A stretch of 27,317 nt of DNA from an uncultured Clostridia bacterium (GTDB lineage: Bacteria > Bacillota_A > Clostridia > TANB77 > CAG-508): positions 1 to 27,317 of the forward strand of contig CANPZA010000004.1 of assembly GCA_947588915.1 (NCBI GenBank), read 5' to 3'. The position numbers were made by a program, and so were the translations under genes. Each line of letters begins with the position of its first letter. Position 1 is the first letter of the stretch. The notes under the pieces are model-generated. The model had not been told where the DNA came from. It was given only the letters and a program-made list of their open reading frames with translations, and made no database searches. Shown here one piece after another: positions 1-8,784 of this stretch.

Positions 1-20
1 TCCATTTCTAGGAAAGCCCG

Positions 21-297
21 TTATTTTTTATAAAAACCATTATCTAGTAACTTATTTTCATCATTTTCTCCGATTGATTTAGCAATTAATGAACTATTAG
101 TTACATTAATTGTTTGAATACTCATTTGCATTATATTAATGACAACTGTCATTGCACCTATTGCACCAAGTTCCTTTGTTCCGTATGGTTGATATAACTA
201 TTGTATCAACTAATGTCATAAGTATATTAATTAAGTTTTCAAATGCTATAGGCAGTGATATTTTTAATTGTTTTTTTGTATTTATTGTTTCTTCCAT
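21..297 (-). pseudogene. MATE family efflux transporter, N-terminal fragment with a CGG-A frame break
   Basis: The reverse strand from an ATG at 297 encodes a MATE-like N-terminus (LKISLPIAFENLINILM, then LVDTIVIST). At codon 39 there is an in-frame CGG (183-181) followed by A. Staying in frame gives nonsense. Skipping the C gives GGA and restores a MATE-like stretch (GTKELGAIGAMTVVINIMQM, then SLIAKSIGENDENK). The restored frame stops at 23-21 after about 91 residues, whereas MATE proteins are normally about 450 residues with 12 membrane segments, so this copy looks truncated as well as shifted. A -1 reading of the A-run just before the stop would give ITG, which resembles the family, but the few bases beyond do not match well. 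The start lies 18 bases after the MBL-fold gene on the same strand, so the two may be cotranscribed. The window edge prevents seeing whether the rest of the gene exists. Confidence 0.6.
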
Positions 298-315
298 ATT
301 ACACCTGTTATTATT

Positions 316-1038
316 TTATATTTCAATAAAATCTCCGTCCATTGGGAAATTAATTAAATCTGTATATCTTATTTTGTAATCTCCTCTATGTATAGCATAA
401 AAATTACATTTTTTGTATTCATTCGCAATTTTATAATAATCTTCTAATCCCATATGCATATTATCTGTTTTTAATCCATTGACATCAGATAACATATAGT
501 TAACATCTTCACAAATTTTATAAAATTCTTTAAAGACAGTCATATCGCAACAGTAAGCTACTTTTTTATTTTCTTTATCTAATATATAACCATATATAGG
601 ATTACAATTTCCATGTTTCATAGGAATTGCCGTTATTGAAAAATAATTTCTATAATATTTTTCACCTTTATCTAATTCTACAAATTTAATATTATATTTT
701 TCCTCTATTTTATCATACTTATGTTCATTTCCATCAGAGTGTGTAAATTTCATCAATTCTATAACTTTATTTCTTAATCCTATGGGTCCTATAAAAGTGA
801 TAGTTTGTTCATTTCTATTTTCTCTTCCTATTAATAAATTCGGAATATCAAAAAAATGATCTGAATGATAATGTGATATACAAACATATCTTATTGATTT
901 TGTATAAATTTTTAATCTTTCTATTTGTTTTATAGTTCCCATTCCTAAATCAAATAAAATATCATCAACTAATACACTTGTATTAGCTCTTTGAGTTGAT
1001 GACATTGTTCCAGTTCCTATAAATGTAATTTTCATCAT
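316..1038 (-). CDS. Metallo-beta-lactamase-fold hydrolase (RNase Z / arylsulfatase-like)
   Basis: This 240-residue protein has the metallo-beta-lactamase signature HYHSDH at residues 56-61, an early GTGT turn (residues 8-11), a later Asp in CCDMT and a C-terminal His in AIHRGD, which are the expected metal ligands for this fold. The overall pattern (ITFIGTGT start, SHYHSDHFFDIP) resembles RNase Z-like and arylsulfatase-like members, but the substrate cannot be told from sequence. No signal peptide or membrane segment is seen, so it should be cytoplasmic. GGAGG lies five bases upstream of the ATG pair; either of the two adjacent Met codons could be the start. It reads directly towards the MATE fragment and could form a two-gene unit with it. 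It contains no in-frame CGG; one CGGA (337-334) lies in the harmless phase GAC GGA. Confidence 0.85.
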   Translation of the reverse strand: MMKITFIGTGTMSSTQRANTSVLVDDILFDLGMGTIKQIERLKIYTKSIRYVCISHYHSDHFFDIPNLLIGRENRNEQTITFIGPIGLRNKVIELMKFTHSDGNEHKYDKIEEKYNIKFVELDKGEKYYRNYFSITAIPMKHGNCNPIYGYILDKENKKVAYCCDMTVFKEFYKICEDVNYMLSDVNGLKTDNMHMGLEDYYKIANEYKKCNFYAIHRGDYKIRYTDLINFPMDGDFIEI

Positions 1039-1335
1039 TATACCTCCATTTATATTGTTATATTTAATAATCGTATACCTATCAAACAGTTACCAAAAAT
1101 ACTGCAAAAACATCTAATAACTTTTCTGACACTTTTTTATAAAAAAGTAATAAATATAGATAATATTATTGATAAGAGTAAATTTAAAACAAAAATAAAG
1201 CTTACATTTGATAAATATTTTGAAATATAATGTGTTATATATACTATTGTTGCACACAAGTAATTCTAATTATCAAATCATTTTTTTAGATTTATTTTTA
1301 ATTTCAATCTGTTAGTGTAAAAACATCAACTAATG

Positions 1336-1600
1336 TTAGTACTATTGAAGTTAGTGTGATTACAATAAGTTACTTTATTCCTAGAATACTATTTATAATA
1401 AAATAATATAATCCATAAAGATATATATTAAATGATTCATATAGATTTAAATTTGTTAATATTTCTATAATTATCATTATTATTGAAAAAAGAATCATAA
1501 ATAAACACATACAATAAAAATAATCATTCCTAAATATTCTCTTATTTTCAAACATTATTGCATTGTCTTATAATTTATATTAGCACTATTGAGCTAATGT
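1336..1600. repeat. Pair of imperfect direct repeats flanking a small ORF
   Basis: TTAGTACTATTGAAGTTAGT starts at 1336 and a similar TTAGCACTATTGAGCTAATG starts at 1580. They differ at several bases and by one indel. The second copy contains the inverted arms TTAGC and GCTAA eight bases apart and lies about 25 bases upstream of the 1555 ATG on the minus strand, so it could be an operator. The Xre promoter region contains a loosely similar TTAGAACTTATAGTGCTA. The similarity could be chance in such AT-rich DNA. Confidence 0.3.
1370..1555 (-). CDS. Possible small membrane protein, 61 residues
   Basis: An open frame encoding two hydrophobic stretches (CMCLFMILFSIIMIIIEIL and NIYLYGLYYFIINSILG) separated by a short polar loop. 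It has no good ribosome binding site and no recognisable family, and lies in a region that looks decayed. AT-rich DNA produces hydrophobic chance frames easily. I give it as a weak candidate only. Confidence 0.2.
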   Translation of the reverse strand: MFENKRIFRNDYFYCMCLFMILFSIIMIIIEILTNLNLYESFNIYLYGLYYFIINSILGIK

Positions 1601-1740
1601 TTCATTAAGTTTGTATTATCCACTTTTATTATTCAAAAATTAATATTATTATAACATTAAAGTTAAAATTTTACCACATATTGTTTATAATATTTTATTA
1701 CAGATATTTATTATTCAAAAGCTATTAATAAACTTTATCT

Positions 1741-1935
1741 TTAGAGAGTTTGTTTTACCATTTTATTGATTTTTTTAGCCTGTTTTTTCCAAGTATCAAG
1801 ATCTTTTGTAAGTTTTTATTTTCTTTGTCTTATTTAACTTTCATTAATTTCTGCTAGTAAGATTCTTGTTAGTGTGCCATAAACAAATATCAAATAGGAT
1901 AATCCTTTGACAGTTTTATATGTAAAAAATTAATA
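1741..1935 (-). pseudogene. Possible remnant of a decayed gene
   Basis: On the reverse strand one frame reads TYKTVKGLSYLIFVYGTLT, then RILLAEINES, stop, IRQRK, stop, then KLTKDLDTWKKQAKKINKMV and a final stop. The lysine-rich tail looks protein-like, and both internal stops are TAA in the same frame, as expected of a gene that has decayed by point mutation. I do not recognise the family. Confidence 0.25.
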
Positions 1936-1998
1936 ATGTCTATAAAATACTGACAACAACCTAAAAGGAAAAATTTACATATAAATTCCAAAAAAGTA

Positions 1999-2027
1999 TT
2001 GACAATTAGAACTTATAGTGCTATATT
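1999..2027 (+). promoter_or_regulatory. Promoter of the Xre gene with overlapping palindrome
   Basis: TTGACA (1999-2004), 17-base spacer, TATATT (2022-2027). An inverted repeat TATAG-TG-CTATA (2014-2025) overlaps the -10 box, a typical place for autorepressor binding. The promoter is clear; the operator role is inferred. Confidence 0.75.
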
Positions 2028-2051
2028 TACCAATGAAAAGGAAGTGATAGT

Positions 2052-2384
2052 ATGGAAATTGATTACAAAATAATAGGAAAAAGAATAAGAGATGCAAGAA
2101 AGGAAAAAGGTTGGTCTCAAGAGAGATTATCAGAAGAAATTGATGTAACAGTAGTGTATATTAGCCGAGTAGAAAGAGGAAGTAGTCAAGTAAATTTAAA
2201 AAGACTGGCACAAATTAGTTATGCATTAGGAGTAAGTATAGAATATTTATTAACAGGTTCAATGGTAAATGATAAACATTATTTAGACAAAGAATTATAT
2301 GAAACATTAACTAAATGTAGTCCTATTAAACAACGTTTAATATATAATATAGCACAAATAGTATCTAAATCAAATTTTGTATAA
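2052..2384 (+). CDS. Xre/Cro-type helix-turn-helix regulator
   Basis: This 110-residue protein has a Cro/C1-type helix-turn-helix over about residues 8-65: IGKRIRDARKEKGWSQERLS, then the recognition region VTVVYISRVERGSSQVNLKR, then LAQISYALGVSIEYLLTGS. The C-terminal 40 residues are charged and probably mediate dimerisation. AGGAAGTG precedes the ATG, and a strong promoter lies just upstream with a palindrome over its -10 box, suggesting autorepression. smc starts about 60 bases downstream on the same strand with no terminator between them, so some smc transcription could come from this promoter. Its targets and effector are unknown. Small stand-alone Xre proteins of this kind are common in Clostridia and often belong to mobile or stress-related loci. 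Confidence 0.88.
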   Translation: MEIDYKIIGKRIRDARKEKGWSQERLSEEIDVTVVYISRVERGSSQVNLKRLAQISYALGVSIEYLLTGSMVNDKHYLDKELYETLTKCSPIKQRLIYNIAQIVSKSNFV

Positions 2385-2445
2385 ACTTTGAAAATTTCTT
2401 TACAAAAAGTCAAAAATAGTATAAACTTGACTAAGGTGATAATAA

Positions 2446-5400
2446 ATGTATTTAAAGAGATTAGAACTACAAGGGTTTAAATCATTTGCAGATAAAACTG
2501 TATTAGAGTTTAGACCAGGAATAACAGGTGTTATAGGACCAAATGGTTCAGGAAAAAGTAATATATCAGACTCTATTCGTTGGATACTTCGGAGAGCAAA
2601 GTATGAAATCATTAAGAGGATCAAAATCTTTTGATGTTATTTTTGCAGGAACTCAAAATAGAAAATCTTTAGGTTTTGCAGAAGGTTCTCTAATATTTGA
2701 TAATTCAGATGGAGCTTTACCAATAGAATATACAGAGGTAACAGTAACTAGAAAAATATATAGAAGTGGAGAAACAGGATATTATATAAATAAAGTACCA
2801 TGTCGTTTAAAAGATGTACTAGAATTATTTATGGACACAGGAATTGGAAAAGATGGATATTCAATAATAGGACAAGGTAAAATTGATGAAATATTAAGTA
2901 ATAAATCAGAGGATAGAAGACATATATTTGAAGAAGCTGCAGGAATTGTAAAGTATAGAGTAAGAAAACAAGAAAGTGAAAAAAAATTAGAACATACTAA
3001 ATTAAACTTACTTAGAATAAATGATATTTTATTGGAAATAGAAACAAATATAGAGCCATTAAAAGCACAATCAGAAAAAGCAAAAAAATACTTGAACTTG
3101 AGGGAAGAATTAAAAGATATAGAAATAGGATTATTTCTACACAATATTGAAAAATATAAAAACATATTAGATGAAATTATAAAAGATGAAGAAATATATA
3201 GCACACAATGTGCAGAAGAAGAAGAAAAACTTGAAAGAATAAAACAATTAAAAGAAGAATTAAAAACTCAAATAGATGAAATAACAAAACAAATAGAAGA
3301 TATGTCAAATTTAGGATTTGAAAGCAAAAAAGAAATTGAAATGTTAAATTCAGATATAAATGTTGCAAATACAAGAATTAACAATAATAAGGAAAATAAA
3401 GAAAGATTTGAAAAGGAAATTGAAGAAACAAAATTAAGAAAACAAGAATTGGAAGAAGAGATAAAACAAAGAGAGGAAAAAAAGGTTAATTTAAAACAAA
3501 ATAAAGAAAAGTTTGAAAAAGAATTACAAGAAAAAGAAAAAGAACTTGAGGAATTAACAAAAAAATTATCTAGCAAAGAGCTAGAGATAGAAAAACATAA
3601 ATCTAAAGTAGAAAAAAATACAGATAGAAAGTATGAATTACAAGCAGAAGTTACAACTCAAGAAATAAACTTTGAGAATTATGAAAAAAGACAAAATCAG
3701 ATAAAAAATGAAAAAGCAAATTATATTTCAGAATTAGATAGTACAAGACTTCAAAAAGAAGAAATTTCCAAAGGATTTTATGAAATTGAAAATAGAAGAA
3801 ATAAAATATTAAAATCAATGGAAGAAATAAATACAAAAAAAGAAGAGGCAGATAAAAAAATAGACAATTATGAAGTGAAAATTAATAATTATCAAAGTGA
3901 GATGAGAATAAAAGATTCAAGACTTAAATTTTTAATTGAAACAGAAAAAGAAAAAGAAGGATATATAAAAAGTGTAAAATCACTTTTAAATGATTGTGAA
4001 AATATAAAAGATTTAGGAAAAGGGATGCATGGTGTTTTAGCAAATATAATAGAGGTTCCAGAAGAATATCAAACAGCAATTGAAATGTGTTTAGGAGCAA
4101 GTTTGCAAAACATAGTGACAGAAACTGAAGAAGATGCAAAAAAACTAGTTGAGCATTTGAGAAAAAATAATCTAGGAAGAGCATCATTTTTACCTATAAC
4201 ATCAGTAAGAGGAAAAAAACTAGACAAAATAAAAGGAAAAGATTCTGGAGTAATTGGAATTGCATCAGATTTAATAAAATTTAATAAAAAATATGAGCAG
4301 ATTGTAACTAGTTTACTTGGTAGAACTGTAATAGTAGACAATATGAATACAGCTATAAGAATATCAAAGCAAAATGGATATTCTTTTAGAATTATTACAG
4401 TAGAAGGAGATATAATAAATGCATCTGGAAGTATAACAGGAGGTTCAATTTCTAAAAAAACAGTAAATATTTTAGGTAGAGGTAGAGAAATTGAAAAATT
4501 AGAAAAAGATATAAAAAATATAAAAGTAAAAGTTGAAAAATTAGAGCAGGAAAAAAAAGAATATCAAGAATCAATTAAAGATATATTAGAAAATGCAACT
4601 AGTCTAGAAAAAGAACTTCAAGAAATTGATATTACATATGCAACTGAAAAACAAAAGGTTGTTGCGATAGATGAAAATATTGAAAAAATGCAAACTCGTT
4701 TAAATAAACTTAAAGAAGAACAAGAAAATTTAGAAAAGCAGAAACAACAAGCAATAGAAAATAAAGAAAAAATAAATGAGGAAATAAAAGTTTTAACAGA
4801 AGAAAATATAGAATTATCTAAAATAATTTCTGACTTTGCAAAACTAAATAAAGATAATCAAAAATATGTAGATGATTTGAACTTAGATATTACGAATTTA
4901 AAAATTTCTGTAAGTTCTTTTGATGAGAGTGAAGCTTCTATTGAAGAAATACAAGAAAGAATTAATCAAGATATAAAAAATGCAGATGAAAGAATAAAGA
5001 ACAAGAAAGATCAAATAGAAAAAATTGGACATGATAATTTTGAATTAGAACAATCTATAGAGGATATTAAAGAAAAAATAAATAAAATTAAGGAAGATGT
5101 TAAAAATAGTAGCTCTAAGATCGAAGAATTAAAACAATCAAGAATAGATAAAAATGAAAAACTATCAGTAAAAGAAGAGGAAATTACAAATAAATTTAAT
5201 ACGATAGAAGATTTAAAAGCTCAAATTGTTAAAATAGATGTTAAGAAAAACAAAACCCAAGATGATATGAATACTATAATTAACAAAATGTGGGAAGAGT
5301 ATGAATTAACTCCTAATACAACAAAAGAATATAAAAAGCCAGAAAATGTAGCAAATACACAAAAAAGAGTAAATGCATTGAGAACACAAATAAAAGAATT

Positions 5401-5998
5401 AGGTAGTGTAAATGTAGATTCGATTGAAGAATATAAAAATATGAAAGAACGATATGATTTCATGTGTGAACAAAGAGTTGACTTAGAAGATACAATGAAT
5501 AAGTTAAGAAAAATTATTCAAGACATGACAAATACAATGAAAGAACAATTTAAAAAACAATTTGCAATAATTAATAAGAACTTTAATGAAGTATTCATAG
5601 AATTATTTGGAGGCGGAAATGCATCACTTGTCTTAGAAGATGAAGACAATATTTTGGAGTGTGGAATTAATATAACTGTACAGCCACCAGGAAAAAAATT
5701 ACAGAATATGATGCTATTATCAGGTGGAGAAAAAGCATTTACAGCAATTGCATTGTTATTTGCAATATTGAAAATTAATCCATCACCATTTTGTGTATTA
5801 GATGAAATTGAAGCAGCTTTAGATGATGTAAATGTTTATAGATTTGCAGAGTATTTGAAAAAGTTTTCAAAAGATACACAATTTTTAGTAATAACTCATA
5901 GAAAAGGTACTATGGAAGCAGCCGATACTGTATATGGTGTCACAATGGAGGAAAATGGTATTTCTAAACTTTTATCTATGAAATTAGCTACAAATTGA
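2446..5998 (+). CDS. smc: Chromosome partition protein SMC, requiring +1 frameshift at CGG-A (2590)
   Basis: SMC is the ATPase of the condensin-like complex with ScpA and ScpB that organises and segregates the chromosome. The frame from ATG 2446 gives the canonical N-terminus [17 protein letters not shown] and Walker [10 protein letters not shown] (residues 31-39), reaches DSIRWIL, then meets CGG at 2590-2592 followed by A. Continuing in frame ends after 62 residues. Skipping the C reads GGA and yields the family motif [11 protein letters not shown], and the rest stays open to 5998. The joined protein is 1183 residues, close to the usual ~1180-1190. It shows long coiled coils, a hinge in the middle (from [13 protein letters not shown] to SGSITGGS), signature LSGGEK (about 1091-1096) and Walker [11 protein letters not shown] (about 1116-1125). 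All catalytic parts are intact, so decay of this important gene is unlikely. It contains no other in-frame CGG. GGTG lies before the start. Confidence 0.95.
2590..2593 (+). other. +1 frameshift site CGG-A in smc
   Basis: Codons run ATA CTT CGG; skipping C2590 gives CTT GGA GAG CAA. The glycine produced is the conserved G of the SMC motif LGEQS at residue 49. Confidence 0.85.
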
Positions 5999-6002
5999 TA
6001 CT

Positions 6003-6037
6003 AAAAAAAGAATAAATGAAAATATTTATTCTTTTTT
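6003..6037. terminator. Bidirectional intrinsic terminator between smc and the pilin-like gene
   Basis: Stem AAGAATAAAT (6008-6017) pairs with ATTTATTCTT (6024-6033), extended by A-run/T-run, giving a U-tract in both directions. It sits between two convergent genes. Confidence 0.8.
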
Positions 6038-6120
6038 ACTTTCTTTCTCGTAAAAATATATTGCATAAATCTTGTTGTATAATTTACACACTATACCATA
6101 CACTATCTATAGTATTCTTT

Positions 6121-7302
6121 TTAGTTATTTGCTATTGTTATTATTCCGTTTTCTATTTGAACATTAGATATTGGAACTGAAACTAACGGACGTACCCCTC
6201 CAATGTCTACGTTATAAGAGGTATTGGTTATATACCCATTTTTTAACACATAGTTCAAGTTAAACCCCCATCCATTATTAGTAGAAGCTAACCAGTAACT
6301 GTTTCCGTCATTATACAGACCATTTAATATTGTATTTCGTATTGGAAATGAACTATATATTTCATCTGGTTTATTAGCGAAGTATCCTGTTTGTACTACA
6401 TCGCCATCTTCCCAAATTGCAGTTGCTGTTGGTGCTTCTTTTCCTCCATTTTCTACTGCTTGATTCCATGATAATACTAGCAATTCTTGTGTTGGACTTC
6501 CTACTGCATATGTTCCACTCGGTGCATTGTTTCCTATATATTTTGTCCAGTTTGCTGGGTCACACAAATATGCTACTGCTTTTGCATTCAGATTTTTACT
6601 TGTTGTTTCAGTATTGTACCATAATTTATTATATGTTTTTCCATATTCTACATTACTATATGAATATCCTTCTCCACTTCCTGTTTTTGGACTAAATACA
6701 TCTATTGCTCCATCATAATTTTGAGTTGCTCCTATTCTTTTTAATGGTATTCCACTAGTACCTTCAAATGCTGTACTTGATTCTACTACATTTGATGATA
6801 TTAAAAACATCTCTTCATCACTTGCATAAAATATTCTCCAATCCGTTACTTCTCCACTATTTTCTGTATAACTGGTTACTGTTTGACCTATTAATGCATT
6901 TACTTCTGATGCTGTTATATCTGTTAAAGTTCCATTATATATATCTAATATTTCTATTTCATATCCTCCATATTCTGACTTTGACTTTAATTTTTTTGGT
7001 AATTTATCTTTTTCTGGAACTCCTTCAAAATATTTATTTAATACTTCTTTTAATTGTCCTATTGTAATATCTTCGCTTATATTTTCTGCTTGTAAATCTA
7101 ATATATCTGTCTTTGCTCTTTCTATTATTTCTGCTTTTTCTGTCTCTTCTGTTGCTCTTTCGATTTGATTTAGTAATCCATTATCCTCAGTCAAAATTGC
7201 TATAGCTACTCCTGCTAATATTAAAAGTACTATGATTGTAATGACAAGTGCTATTAATGTAATACCTTTTCCTTCTTTTCTGTTTGCTTGTTTTTCCACC
7301 AT
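6121..7302 (-). CDS. Surface protein with type IV pilin-like N-terminus and C-terminal DUF6273-like domain
   Basis: This 393-residue protein begins with a short basic leader, then GITLIALVITIIVLLILAGV, which resembles a prepilin cleavage/methylation segment (cleavage would follow the G). The usual Glu at position +5 is Ala, so pilus assembly is uncertain and it may simply be anchored or secreted. A charged helix (about residues 40-100) leads to an extracellular domain with WRIFYASDEEMFLIS, YWLASTNNGWGFNL and IGGVRPLVSVP. That pattern is seen in DUF6273-type domains of clostridial surface proteins; the link is from memory. AAGGGG precedes ATG 7302. The promoter and leader are shared with the genes at 24745 and 26697, implying co-regulation. 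Confidence 0.75.
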   Translation of the reverse strand: MVEKQANRKEGKGITLIALVITIIVLLILAGVAIAILTEDNGLLNQIERATEETEKAEIIERAKTDILDLQAENISEDITIGQLKEVLNKYFEGVPEKDKLPKKLKSKSEYGGYEIEILDIYNGTLTDITASEVNALIGQTVTSYTENSGEVTDWRIFYASDEEMFLISSNVVESSTAFEGTSGIPLKRIGATQNYDGAIDVFSPKTGSGEGYSYSNVEYGKTYNKLWYNTETTSKNLNAKAVAYLCDPANWTKYIGNNAPSGTYAVGSPTQELLVLSWNQAVENGGKEAPTATAIWEDGDVVQTGYFANKPDEIYSSFPIRNTILNGLYNDGNSYWLASTNNGWGFNLNYVLKNGYITNTSYNVDIGGVRPLVSVPISNVQIENGIITIANN

Positions 7303-7364
7303 TTTTCCCCTTCTTTTTAGTATTTCTTTTGTTATGTAATCTAATTATTACATCTTTACATCAC

Positions 7365-7393
7365 ATTTTAACATAGACATTTTTCTTTTTCAA
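7365..7393 (-). promoter_or_regulatory. Promoter of the pilin-like gene (leader copy 1)
   Basis: On the minus strand: TTGAAA (7393-7388), 17-base spacer, TAAAAT (7370-7365) preceded by TGT, an extended -10. The same arrangement recurs at 24648 and 26609. Confidence 0.8.
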
Positions 7394-7406
7394 TATTTAT
7401 TTTAAA

Positions 7407-7423
7407 TGTAATATAATTGTAAT
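7407..7423 (+). promoter_or_regulatory. TGTAAT-N5-TGTAAT direct repeat, WalR-like box (copy 1)
   Basis: Two TGTAAT half-sites 11 bases apart (7407-7412, 7418-7423), 13 bases upstream of the -35 box of the minus-strand promoter. They fit the consensus TGTWAH-N5-TGTWAH described for WalR/YycF-type OmpR-family regulators. Which regulator binds is inference. Confidence 0.55.
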
Positions 7424-7559
7424 ATTTGCATTAATTTTTCTCTTTATTCACTTTTAAATTTAATTAAAAAAGAATAATAAATAATTTCTGTTTATTACTA
7501 ATTTGCTTATTTGGTTTTAGTATCTTAAATTTTGACCATAGAAAAAAATGAAAAAGTAC

Positions 7560-7588
7560 TTGCAAAACTGGAAAAAATATGATAAAAT
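7560..7588 (+). promoter_or_regulatory. Promoter of the rpsF-ssb-rpsR operon
   Basis: TTGCAA (7560-7565), 17-base spacer, TAAAAT (7583-7588). The transcribed leader has a small hairpin, CTACTT (7618-7623) with AAGTAG (7632-7637). It could take part in S6:S18 autoregulation, but I see no diagnostic motif. The rest of 7303-7665 holds only the pilin-like leader. Confidence 0.75.
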
Positions 7589-7665
7589 AGCTCTGTTCGA
7601 AAGAAAATTTTGAATCTCTACTTACTTTAAAAAGTAGGTTATAAATCCAAAGGGAGGTGAAAATA

Positions 7666-7944
7666 ATGAATAAATACGAAAGTATTATCATTGTTAATCC
7701 TAATGTAGATGAAGAAGGGCTAAAAGCCTTAGAAGAGAAATTTACAGGATTAATTAATGAAAATGGTAAAGTTGAAACTGTAGAAAATATGGGCAAAAAG
7801 AAATTAGCATATGAAATTAAAAAATTTCTTGAAGGTACATATATATTATTCAACTTTGAAGCAAAACCAGATTCTATTGCTGAACTAGAAAGAGTATATA
7901 GAATCACAGACGATATAATTAAATTTATCGTAGTAAAAAAATAA
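7666..7944 (+). CDS. rpsF: 30S ribosomal protein S6
   Basis: This 92-residue protein starts MNKYESIIIVNPNVDEEGLK and contains the S6 core GKKKLAYEIKKFLEGTYILF, followed by an ERVYRITDDIIKFIVVK-type C-terminus. S6 binds 16S rRNA with S18 on the 30S platform. I chose ATG 7666 because GGGAGGTG ends eight bases upstream; an in-frame GTG at 7657 lies inside that ribosome binding site. It is the first gene of the classic S6-SSB-S18 operon, with its own promoter at 7560. Confidence 0.97.
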   Translation: MNKYESIIIVNPNVDEEGLKALEEKFTGLINENGKVETVENMGKKKLAYEIKKFLEGTYILFNFEAKPDSIAELERVYRITDDIIKFIVVKK

Positions 7945-7996
7945 AAAATTAAATAAAGAAGGGGCCTTTATTAAAAGTAAAGAAAGGTGATAATAA

Positions 7997-8428
7997 ATGA
8001 ACAAAGTAATATTAATGGGAAGATTAACAAGAGATCCTGAAGTAAGATATACTCAAACAAATAATACATTAGTAGCATCTTTTAGTTTAGCAGTAAATAG
8101 AAGATTTGTAAGACAAGGAGAAGAAAGACAAGCAGATTTCATAAATATAGTAGCATGGAGTAAATTAGGAGAATTTTGTAGTAAATACTTTAAGAAAGGT
8201 CAACAAGTAGGAATTATAGGAAGAATACAAACTAGAACTTGGGATGATGATCAAGGAACAAAACATTATGTAACAGAAGTAGTTGCAGAAGAAGCATATT
8301 TTGCAGACAGTAAAAGAGATGGAGAAGCAAGTGCATCAGACTTTGAAAATACATTTGGAAATACTGCACCTGGAAATATGGGAACAGATTTTGAAGTATC
8401 ATCTTCTAATGATGACCTACCATTCTAG
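7997..8428 (+). CDS. ssb: Single-stranded DNA-binding protein
   Basis: This 143-residue SSB has an N-terminal OB fold (about residues 1-105): MNKVILMGRLTRDPEVRYTQ, then FSLAVNRRF, then FINIVAWSKLGEFCSKYFKK and GIIGRIQTRTWDDDQG. A flexible linker follows, ending in the acidic tip DDLPF, which recruits replication and repair partners. It coats single-stranded DNA during replication. AAAGGTGATAATAA precedes the ATG. It lies between rpsF and rpsR, the conserved Bacillota order, and no promoter is visible in the 52-base gap before it. Confidence 0.97.
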   Translation: MNKVILMGRLTRDPEVRYTQTNNTLVASFSLAVNRRFVRQGEERQADFINIVAWSKLGEFCSKYFKKGQQVGIIGRIQTRTWDDDQGTKHYVTEVVAEEAYFADSKRDGEASASDFENTFGNTAPGNMGTDFEVSSSNDDLPF

Positions 8429-8457
8429 TTTATTAAAAGATAGGGGGGAATAAAGAA

Positions 8458-8736
8458 ATGGCAGATAAAAAACAAAATAAGAAAAACAATAAAAATTATG
8501 ATGAGGATTATAATCCAAGATTCAGAAAACAAAGAAAAAAAGTATGTGTATTATGTAGTGATAAAAACTTTGAATTAGATTATAAAAATCCAGAACAATT
8601 AAGAAAATTCGTTAATGATAAAGGAAAAATTCTACCAAGAAGAACAACAGGTGCTTGTAGTAAACATCAAAGAGACATAACTATAGCTGTAAAAAGAGCA
8701 AGACATATTGCAATCCTACCATACACACAAAATTAA
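8458..8736 (+). CDS. rpsR: 30S ribosomal protein S18
   Basis: This 92-residue protein has a lysine-rich N-terminus, then the S18 core [36 protein letters not shown] and a [11 protein letters not shown] tail. CVLC plus the later Cys and His (GACSKHQ) suggest the zinc-binding form of S18. It pairs with S6 on the 30S platform. GGGGGG lies about 10 bases before the ATG. It is the last gene of the operon and is followed by a clear terminator. Confidence 0.97.
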   Translation: MADKKQNKKNNKNYDEDYNPRFRKQRKKVCVLCSDKNFELDYKNPEQLRKFVNDKGKILPRRTTGACSKHQRDITIAVKRARHIAILPYTQN

Positions 8737-8750
8737 TCAAATAGAAAATT

Positions 8751-8784
8751 AAAATAGAACCATTTTAAATGGTTTTATTTTTTT
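8751..8784 (+). terminator. Terminator of the rpsF-ssb-rpsR operon
   Basis: AACCATTT (8758-8765) pairs with AAATGGTT (8767-8774), followed by TTATTTTTTT. Confidence 0.85.

Larger units (their letters stand above)
1039..2051. other. Roughly 1 kb without a convincing gene
   Basis: Very AT-rich DNA between the divergent MBL-fold and Xre genes. I see only one weak candidate (61 codons, minus strand, 1370-1555), two imperfect repeats (1336-1357 and 1580-1600) and a broken reading frame (about 1741-1935, minus strand). The right end holds the Xre promoter. It is probably a graveyard of decayed accessory DNA, but nothing identifies the parent element. Confidence 0.5.

Noticed and set aside
152..379. 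Plus-strand open frame with hydrophobic residues opposite the MATE fragment
   Set aside because: It is antisense to a recognisable protein, has no ribosome binding site and no family resemblance.
5614..5617. CGGA in smc, read as GGC GGA, and eight similar NNC GGA cases in other genes
   Set aside because: The frame is continuous through them. They serve as controls showing that CGGA in this phase causes no shift.
7618..7637. S6:S18 autoregulatory leader motif before rpsF
   Set aside because: Only a short hairpin is present; I could not find the expected conserved bulge, so I did not annotate it as a regulatory RNA.
7952..7972. Short hairpin between rpsF and ssb
   Set aside because: AATAAAG/CTTTATT is weak, has no U-run and lies within a standard operon.
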